A DNA stretch of 46,389 bases. Origin: an uncultured Oscillospiraceae bacterium. GTDB taxonomy: Bacteria > Bacillota > Clostridia > Oscillospirales > Oscillospiraceae. Under the pieces are notes generated by a model. It was not told where the DNA came from, ran no database searches, and saw only the letters and a list, made by a program, of their open reading frames with translations. Both the position numbers and the translations under genes were made by a program. This document shows positions 41,277 through 46,389 of this stretch, in pieces. Numbering within the stretch: position 1 is the stretch's first letter; each line of letters opens with the position of its first letter. Location: the NCBI GenBank assembly GCA_944387125.1, contig CALXDT010000102.1:1-46389 (forward strand). Reading direction: 5' to 3'.

Positions 41277-42305
41277 ATGAAGGCAGGGCGAACATGGCGT
41301 TTGAACATGTATGGAAAGATATTGCTGCTATGCACCAGCAGTATTCTGGCATCCCTTTCTCTGCTGGCAAGTTTGTTCTTCTACCACTCCGCAGAAACCA
41401 TCTATGAGCAGAGCAAGCAAAGCAATGTGATACAGCTTCAGCGTTTACAGGACGATGTGACCCAGTTTGTGCAGGAAGTGGAAGACCATTTGATTTCTGT
41501 ATACAATGACAGCGATCTTATCAATGATTTGGTTGCCCATGTTGATTTTTCTACCTTAAAGGAAACGGCAGTTTTTCGTTTGACGCACTGCGATGCGGAA
41601 GGTGTGGAGAGCGCGCTGAAAATTGTCAGTCTTATGGAAGAATTCGGTTCTCTGGCAAAGCTCTCCCCTGCGCGTCTTTCCGACTATCGCAGCGCGCTTG
41701 AGAAATCCAAGGTGCAGGCCACGCAGGAAGTTCTTCTGATGAGCACTTTGCGGAGCCGAACCAACACAGTGGAGTATCTGGATCACACCTTTGTGGAGTG
41801 GGAAGAAAACGGCTGTTTCGGCTGCGATATGCTGATTCGGATGGAGCTGCTTCAGGATCTTCGCCGGGAGATCAACCGGCGGGATCCGGCTGTGTTATCC
41901 CAGCGGGAAATTATAAAGATCGGCAAGGACATCTGCCAAGCTTTGATCCTGTGTCACAGCAAACGGATCCTGCACCGGGATATCAAGCCCGAGAATATTT
42001 TCTTCAACCAGGACGGAAACTACAAGCTGGGTGACTTCGGCATTTCCCGCATTCTCAGTGCCGCGGCCAATTCTCAGGCCAGTACCGGCATCGGCACGCC
42101 GCAATACTGGGCGCCGGAGCAGATGTCCGGCCGTTACGACCAGCGGGTGGATATTTACAGCCTGGGTCTGGTCTTGTATGAGCTGTGCAATGGGAACCGG
42201 CTTCCATTTGCCGCATCTTCTTATGTGACCGATGAAGAGATTCTTCTCCGGCTTCAGGGGGTCCGTTTGCCGCCGCCCCGAAAACCTGTTCCAGATGCGG
42301 TCTGA
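41277..42305 (+). pseudogene. Chimeric ORF: membrane-sensor N-terminus fused to a truncated Ser/Thr protein kinase
   Basis: A 342-residue frame. Residues 1-90 (MKAGRTWRLNMYGKILLLCT, a membrane segment, then VTQFVQEVEDHLISVYNDSD) look like the N-terminus of a YesM/AraC-type membrane sensor. From about residue 145 a Hanks-type kinase begins in mid N-lobe (QEVLLMSTLRSRTNTVEYLD), with intact catalytic loop HRDIKPENIFF, LGDFGISR, GTPQYWAPEQM and DIYSLGLVLYEL. The glycine-rich loop and ATP-binding Lys are missing, and the C-lobe ends early at VRLPPPRKPVPDAV. GGGGAGG precedes ATG 41277. This is most likely a product of deletions; a pseudokinase function cannot be excluded. Confidence 0.7.
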
Positions 42306-42309
42306 CGGA

Positions 42310-42913
42310 GGGCTCCCCCCTGGGAGAGGTGGGCGATCTTGTTGCTTTTGGCCGGTATGAACAGGATAACAATGTCAGCAACGGTGCGGAACCCATTGTT
42401 TGGGAGATCCTGGAGATTCGGGACAACGATATTCTGGTGATCAGTCAATCTGCCATTGACTGCCAGCGCTATCACGCAAAATATGTTACTGTCACTTGGC
42501 AGACCAGTTCCATCCGCCAATGGCTGAACGGCACCTTTTTCAACGCCGCCTTCTCCCTGGAGGAACAGGAACAAATCCTGACCACCGACATGAAAGCCGC
42601 CCCCAACCCCTGGTATGACACAGAGCCGGGAATGGATACCCAGGATAGGATTTTCCTTTTAAGCATTCAGGAGGTCAAACAGTATTTTCCCAGCGACAGC
42701 CGGCGCATGTGCGCCGCCACGCCCTATGCGGTGAGCCAGGGAGCTTATGTCAACCCCGCCACCGGATGCAGCTGGTGGTGGCTGCGAACCCCCGGGTGTT
42801 CCAGTAAAGACGCAGCCAGCGTCAACAGCGACGGCACTATTGACTACGATGATGCCGCGGTCAATACCCCGCCGGGAACCATCCGTCCGGTCATGTGGAT
42901 CCGCATGGGATGA
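42310..42913 (+). pseudogene. DUF6273-type domain fragment
   Basis: About 200 residues in a frame that lacks a proper start. It reads CSRCGL (a possible zinc-ribbon end), then EVGDLVAFGRYEQDNNVSNG, PIVWEILEIRDNDILVISQ, SSIRQWLNGTFFNAAFS and WWWLRTPGCSSKDAASVNSD, ending RPVMWIRMG. This is the pattern of DUF6273, often attached to kinases or zinc ribbons in Clostridia. It starts in a different frame from the kinase ORF and overlaps its end, so the pair looks like one former gene broken by a deletion or frameshift. GTG at 42329 could allow translation of the domain alone. Confidence 0.65.
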
Positions 42914-43096
42914 TTCCCGCAACGTCCCCTGACTGAGAATCGGGAGGCAGCGGGCGAAGCCGCCTTCGGCCGCACGCCGGTTCCCGGCAATTTTCTCCCA
43001 AGATCGCTCACAGAAAGCGTGCCGCCCGAACCTGCATAATTCCCCTTTTCCTGCAAACACTACCACAGGAAGAAACACACAAGGAGAGGAAAGATT

Positions 43097-43639
43097 ATGA
43101 AAGCAACAGGCATCGTTCGCCGGGTGGACGATCTCGGCAGAATCGTCATTCCCAAAGAGATTCGCCGCACCCTGCGGATCCGAGAGGGCGACCCTTTGGA
43201 GATTTATACAGAAAAGGACGGCGGGGTGATTTTTCGGAAGTATTCTCCCATGGGAGATTTGCAGGAGTTTGCCGCTCAGATGTGTGAGTCCATTGGCTCT
43301 GCCACCGGGCGGATCGCGGCGGTGGCGGATCGGGACTGCATCATCGCCCTTCACGGAGCGCCCAAGCGGGAGCTGATAGACAAGCCCAACTCCCCGGAAC
43401 TGGAAAGGCTCATGGGTCAGCGGAAGAATTACCTGTACAAAGCCGGGGATCCGCTGATCTTCGCAGCCAGCGGCGAGGAAAAGTATCATCTGGGGGCGGC
43501 TTCTCCGATTTTGTCCCAGGGGGATCTGATGGGCTATGTGCTGCTGCTTCTGGGAGAGGGAGATACCCCTTTGCAGGAATCGGATCAGCGGCTGGCCAGA
43601 ACAGCCGCTGGATTTCTGGGCAAGCAGATGGAAAGCTGA
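43097..43639 (+). CDS. spoVT: AbrB/SpoVT-type stage V sporulation regulator
   Basis: A 180-residue protein. The N-terminal swapped-hairpin AbrB domain is MKATGIVRRVDDLGRIVIPK, then EIRRTLRIREGDPLEIY. The C-terminal GAF-like domain covers residues 55-180. SpoVT controls forespore genes under sigma-G in endospore formers, so its presence suggests a spore-forming ancestry. AGGAGAGGAAAG precedes the ATG. A duplicate of the sequence upstream of this gene lies at 40866. It ends in a strong bidirectional terminator shared with the convergent membrane protein. Confidence 0.94.
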   Translation: MKATGIVRRVDDLGRIVIPKEIRRTLRIREGDPLEIYTEKDGGVIFRKYSPMGDLQEFAAQMCESIGSATGRIAAVADRDCIIALHGAPKRELIDKPNSPELERLMGQRKNYLYKAGDPLIFAASGEEKYHLGAASPILSQGDLMGYVLLLLGEGDTPLQESDQRLARTAAGFLGKQMES

Positions 43640-43680
43640 AAACCGGGGGAGGGCTTGTCCCTCCCCCGGTTTTCAATTTC
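43638..43680. terminator. Bidirectional terminator between spoVT and the convergent membrane protein
   Basis: GAAAACCGGGGGAGGG (43638-43653) pairs perfectly with 43659-43674 around CTTGT. The plus strand ends in GGTTTTCAATTTCC. A-rich/T-rich ends suit either direction. Confidence 0.8.
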
Positions 43681-43732
43681 CCGCCTGCAGCGGGGAATCA
43701 GTCGCAAAAAGCGGCTGATTCGGCAGGCACTA
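43671..43732. repeat. Dispersed repeat, copy A
   Basis: This is about 62 bp (CCCGCCTGCAGCGGGGAATC ... GGCAGGCACTA) closely matching 46204-46266. It contains inverted repeats AATCAGTCGC/GCGGCTGATT. It follows the spoVT terminator and ends inside the convergent gene's stop region. Confidence 0.7.
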
Positions 43733-44134
43733 CTTCTGTTTCAGTCCCATGAGACTGGCCATCAGCAGGCAGGCCCAGAGGAACAGGCTCATAATCCAGT
43801 AACCGCTGCACACCATGGGCGTCGAGAGGATCACCAGCAGGTAGTACAGAAAGCTGCCCAGGGTTTCCGACCACAGAGCCGACACCAGATTCAGCACCAG
43901 CAGCAAAAGCGTCAGCCCCAGGCTCAGCAGGCTCAGATTCCGAATCAGCTTCAGCGTATTCCTGTCTCCTGCGGCTTTGGCCTTCCACAGCAGCAGAGCC
44001 GGGGGAATGAAAAAGCCCAGGGACACCCCGGTAAGCAGAAGCCGAAGCGGCCCCTCCGGCTGGGGGATGAAGCCGAGACCCGCGCACAGAATAAACAGGC
44101 TGCCCCATAAAACGATCAGGGAGTTTTTGCTCAT
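43730..44134 (-). CDS. Small hydrophobic membrane protein, unknown function
   Basis: A 134-residue protein with four predicted membrane segments: IVLWGSLFILCAGLGFI at about residues 6-22, LLLTGVSLGFFIPPALLLW at 31-49, LSLLSLGLTLLLLVLNLVSA at 68-87, and a last one near 95-125. I do not recognise a family. ATG at 44134 has GGAGATATCC upstream; the frame remains open far upstream (into nrdR) but that is a shadow. It is convergent with spoVT and divergent from nrdR. Confidence 0.7.
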   Translation of the reverse strand: MSKNSLIVLWGSLFILCAGLGFIPQPEGPLRLLLTGVSLGFFIPPALLLWKAKAAGDRNTLKLIRNLSLLSLGLTLLLLVLNLVSALWSETLGSFLYYLLVILSTPMVCSGYWIMSLFLWACLLMASLMGLKQK

Positions 44135-44252
44135 GGATATCTCCTTCCTTTGAAAAGGGGCGTTCCCCCGAAGGGGGAGGCCGTTATGCCTATTATACCC
44201 GGACAGGGCATGGTTGACAAGGCCTTTCCGCCGCGCCCCGGGGAAAAAAAGC

Positions 44253-44281
44253 TGGACAGGCATCTGTTTATCTGGTATAAT
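44253..44281 (+). promoter_or_regulatory. Promoter of nrdR
   Basis: TGGACA (44253-44258) and TATAAT (44276-44281) are spaced by 17 bp, 37 bp upstream of the nrdR ATG. Confidence 0.75.
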
Positions 44282-44317
44282 GAGGAAATAATCAAGGGAA
44301 AGGGCGTGAAATTCCCA

Positions 44318-44764
44318 ATGAAATGTCCATTTTGCGGCGACCAGGAGAGCAAGGTCGTGGATTCCCGCCATTCGGAGGATGGCCTGAGCATTCGCCGGCG
44401 CCGGGAGTGCATGGGCTGCCAGCGGCGGTTCACCACCTATGAGATGGTGGAGAGCCTGCCGGTGATCGTGGTTAAGCGGAACGGCTCCCGCCAGAGCTTT
44501 GACCGGAACAAGATCCTCAATTCCATGATTCGTGCCTTTGATAAGCGGAAGGTAGACGTTTCCGATTTGGATCGGATCACCACGGAGATCGAGCAGGCTG
44601 TCCAGAACACCCTGGAACGGGAAATCAGCACCGATCAGATCGGAGAAATGGTTATGCAGCGCCTGAAACCCCTGGATGAAGTTGCCTATATCCGCTTCGC
44701 ATCCATCTACCATCGGTTCCAGGATGCGGGCAGTTTTCGAAAATTCCTGGAGGAAACAGAATGA
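44318..44764 (+). CDS. nrdR: Transcriptional repressor NrdR
   Basis: A 148-residue protein. The N-terminal zinc ribbon is MKCPFCGDQESKVVDSRHSE followed by RRRRECMGCQRRFTTYE. The ATP-cone domain covers the rest (VIVVKRNGSRQSFDRNKI, LKPLDEVAYIRFASIYHRFQ). NrdR senses ATP/dATP and represses ribonucleotide reductase operons. ATG at 44318 gives the universal MKCPFC start; the upstream in-frame GTG at 44306 is a weaker alternative. Its TGA overlaps the ATG of the next gene (ATGA). Confidence 0.97.
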   Translation: MKCPFCGDQESKVVDSRHSEDGLSIRRRRECMGCQRRFTTYEMVESLPVIVVKRNGSRQSFDRNKILNSMIRAFDKRKVDVSDLDRITTEIEQAVQNTLEREISTDQIGEMVMQRLKPLDEVAYIRFASIYHRFQDAGSFRKFLEETE

Positions 44765-45339
44765 GCACAACCCCAACCGAGATTCTGGAAACCACAGCCC
44801 AGGCGCTGGAAACCACCGCTGCCGCCATTGCCGGTACCGCCGAGGCCACCGAGCCGCTGCTGGATATTGATTCCATTAAAGAGGCCATGGACGCCTTTGA
44901 CCCGGCGTCGCTGCTGCCGGAGCTGAGCCAGGTGTTCGGAAGTCTGGCCTCCCTGTGCCGCTTCGCAGTGATGGCAGGGCCGGTGGTGCTTCTGATCCTG
45001 GGTCTTGCCTACCTGTTCCTGTCTCCCAAAGAGGCCAACTACTACTTCGGCTACCGGTGCTACTTCGGCATGGGCAGCGTTCGCGCCTGGCGGTTCACCC
45101 AGCGTCTGGCCGGGGTGGTTCTGGGCGGCCTGGGACTGATTCTGACCATTGTGATGTACCTGATCTCCGGCAGCTTCGCCGACATGGACGTGACGGACAT
45201 GGTCTGGAGAGCAGTGGACTGCCTGATCTGGGAAGCGGTGCTGGCGCTGCTGGCCACCCTTTCCATCAACCTCGCCGCCGCCATCCGGTTTGACCGAAAG
45301 GGCGCCCTGCGGAAAAAAACGAAACGGGTTCAGTTTTGA
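44761..45339 (+). CDS. SdpI-like integral membrane protein
   Basis: A 192-residue protein with an acidic Thr/Ala/Glu-rich N-terminal tail (residues 1-65) and three to four membrane segments after it. The block NYYFGYRCYFGMGSVRAWRF fits the SdpI/YhfL motif (GYR.-.SM...-.W.-.-.). SdpI proteins give immunity to the SdpC toxin in Bacillus, but most family members are of unknown function. It overlaps nrdR by four bases and is probably co-transcribed. No toxin gene is seen nearby, so immunity is unproven. Confidence 0.75.
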   Translation: MSTTPTEILETTAQALETTAAAIAGTAEATEPLLDIDSIKEAMDAFDPASLLPELSQVFGSLASLCRFAVMAGPVVLLILGLAYLFLSPKEANYYFGYRCYFGMGSVRAWRFTQRLAGVVLGGLGLILTIVMYLISGSFADMDVTDMVWRAVDCLIWEAVLALLATLSINLAAAIRFDRKGALRKKTKRVQF

Positions 45340-45401
45340 AAAAAATGGGGCTGTCTGAAAATGCAAATTCTGAAAGCGGCTCTGCAAATCGCAATATGAA
45401 A

Positions 45402-45435
45402 CGGCTGGATTACCTTGGTTTTGGTAATCCAGCCG
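45402..45435 (+). terminator. Hairpin after the SdpI-like gene
   Basis: CGGCTGGATTACC (45402-45414) pairs perfectly with GGTAATCCAGCCG (45423-45435) around an 8-base loop, 63 bp after the stop codon. The downstream T-run is weak. It is the first stem able to end the nrdR transcript. Confidence 0.5.
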
Positions 45436-45694
45436 AACGTATTTGATATGCGTTTTCTTGAAAGCGCTGTTTTAATACGATTTCCTGATTAAATCCCCAT
45501 GCGATACGATCACGCCACGAACCAAGAAAGCAGTACGTGCATGGGGATTGATATGCATTCGCATCGGTTGCCCCGTAAGGGGCGAGATGCGGGCATTTGT
45601 TTAAAGTTTTACTATGAATGCGGAGCTTTCATAGTAAAATATTTCATTTTAATTGTGATTTTCGGAATAGAAAATCACAGGTTCCCATCTCATA

Positions 45695-45751
45695 GGATTC
45701 TCTAATGAAAATCTTTCATCCGAATGGATGAAAGATTTTAAAAGAGAATCC
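45695..45751. repeat. Long interrupted hairpin
   Basis: GGATTCTCT pairs with AGAGAATCC at the base. AAAATCTTTCATCC pairs with GGATGAAAGATTTT at the tip around GAAT. Each arm is interrupted by a short unpaired stretch. It is one of at least eight stems in this gene-free block. Confidence 0.7.
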
Positions 45752-45794
45752 GTATAAAAACCCGGGGATTGCCCGCTGCAATCAATCTTCCCTG

Positions 45795-45838
45795 AAACAA
45801 CGGCAAAGGCTCTGCTTTTCGGGCCTTTGCCGTTGTTT
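45795..45838 (+). terminator. Strong terminator-like hairpin
   Basis: AAACAACGGCAAAGGC pairs with GCCTTTGCCGTTGTTT around a 12-base loop, followed by TTCAGG. With flanking CCTGAAA/TTTCAGG it is nearly palindromic overall and could work in both directions. Confidence 0.65.
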
Positions 45839-45983
45839 TTCAGGATATTTGTTGCTTTTATCAAAATTACTTTGCTCTTGTCCTGTATTTTCCGTACAAA
45901 GTTATCAATTTGTGCAAACCAACAAAATCTTTACCAAATTTTTAGTGATGGCTACGAAATGTGCGTTTACCGTTTCTTTACTC

Positions 45984-46012
45984 TTGCATTGTTCATAATT
46001 TCGTAATATAAT
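45984..46012 (+). promoter_or_regulatory. Promoter leading into palindromic repeat copy 2
   Basis: TTGCAT (45984-45989) and TATAAT (46007-46012) are spaced by 17 bp. Transcription would run straight into the hairpin that begins TGTGTAC at 46012. No ORF follows, so a short structured RNA is a possible product. Confidence 0.5.
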
Positions 46013-46080
46013 GTGTACGGCACAACGAAAAAGTCCTTGCAAGCCAAGGCTTTCCGGACTTTTTTCCGTTGTTCCGGTGC
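46007..46080. repeat. Palindromic repeat element, copy 2
   Basis: AAAAAGTCCTTGCAAGCC followed by AAGGCTTTCCGGACTTTTTT is the reverse complement of the centre of copy 1 at 34250-34325. About 65 bp match between the two. The outer arms are less symmetrical here. Confidence 0.75.
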
Positions 46081-46203
46081 AAGATTTTTCCGCCTTTCAG
46101 CGAAAAAACCTTGCACCTGTTTGGATGCTGCGGTGCGCCGCATCATCCAAAATACACATGGATACGCGCCTGAATTGAAAAAACGGTTGGTAAGAGCCGT
46201 TTT

Positions 46204-46266
46204 TTTCAATTCCCCGCCTGCAGGCGGGGAATCAGCCGCTTTCCTCGGCTTATTCAGCAGGCACTA
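46204..46266. repeat. Dispersed repeat, copy B
   Basis: The repeat begins TTTCAATTCCCCGCCTGCAG and ends TTCAGCAGGCACTA, matching copy A at 43671-43732. It contains the 22-bp perfect palindrome centred on CCTGCAGG (46209-46230). Confidence 0.7.
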
Positions 46267-46389
46267 AGGAACCTCTGAATAAATCGTCTTCGGCGGAATG
46301 CCGGATCTTTTACCACATCCGTGCAGTTCAAAAAGTGGGAAATACATACAGTATTTCTCCACTTTTTGAAGGTTCGGCTGAGGCAAAAT

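Larger units (their letters stand above)
45340..46389. other. Gene-free, hairpin-dense terminal region
   Basis: About 1,050 bp without a credible gene. Clear stems lie at 45402-45435 (13 bp), 45492-45502 with 45539-45549 (11 bp), 45607-45639 (12 bp), 45654-45679 (10 bp), 45695-45751 (long, two-part), 45795-45838 (16 bp, T-rich end), 46012-46080, 46186-46212 and 46327-46370 (19 bp with a bulge). The region is AT-rich compared with the coding DNA before it and includes copies of two dispersed repeats. Confidence 0.7.

Overview
The window reads as a piece of a Clostridia chromosome, most likely from an Oscillospiraceae/Ruminococcaceae-type gut anaerobe. This is inferred from gene content: a T-box-controlled ileS, sepF and divIVA neighbours, a miaB-mutS-mutL-miaA-hfq cluster, DegV, a DUF1836 protein, SpoVT, NrdR, and a type I-C CRISPR repeat. 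The GC-rich backbone (roughly 60% by eye) points the same way. The species cannot be named from the sequence alone.

Positions 1-9,365 are clearly more AT-rich than the rest. They lie between two dead mobile-element remnants: a frameshifted group II intron reverse transcriptase at the left edge and a frameshifted IS256-type transposase tail near 9,200. Between them are a LysR regulator and a divergent seven-gene catabolic operon: DapA-like lyase, P-loop kinase, D-2-hydroxyacid dehydrogenase, ABC solute-binding lipoprotein, two permeases and an FAD oxidoreductase. This looks like an acquired sugar or sugar-acid island beside a tRNA-Thr/tRNA-Tyr pair.

Positions 9,600-25,050 are conserved housekeeping DNA, mostly on the minus strand: tRNA-Thr and tRNA-Tyr, ileS behind an isoleucine T-box leader, divIVA, sepF, a yggS-type PLP protein, then the miaB-mutS-CPBP protease-mutL-miaA-hfq operon, a DUF1836 regulator and a divergent degV.

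Positions 25,200-33,700 hold a compact peptidoglycan-salvage operon: murQ, an ABC importer lacking its ATPase, a Gfo/Idh/MocA oxidoreductase, a BadF-type amino-sugar kinase, a cytoplasmic beta-lactamase-fold amidase candidate and an RpiR/MurR-like regulator. It resembles the Bacillus murQ-murR-murP-amiE-nagZ logic, but an ABC importer plus a kinase replaces the PTS.

Positions 33,700-36,350 contain gene scraps (RpiR tail, GNAT pseudogene, a palindromic repeat), an XRE-TPR regulator and a DUF975-type membrane protein. Positions 36,370-40,560 hold a decayed type I-C CRISPR-Cas locus. The array (five full repeats and one degenerate repeat), cas7 and cas8c survive. Cas4, cas1 and cas2 are absent, and a deletion joins the start of cas3 (HD part) to the middle of cas5. 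Positions 40,560-43,000 contain a chimeric, truncated Ser/Thr kinase and a DUF6273 fragment. SpoVT, a small membrane protein, NrdR and an SdpI-like membrane protein follow. The last kilobase has no gene and is packed with hairpins and dispersed repeats.
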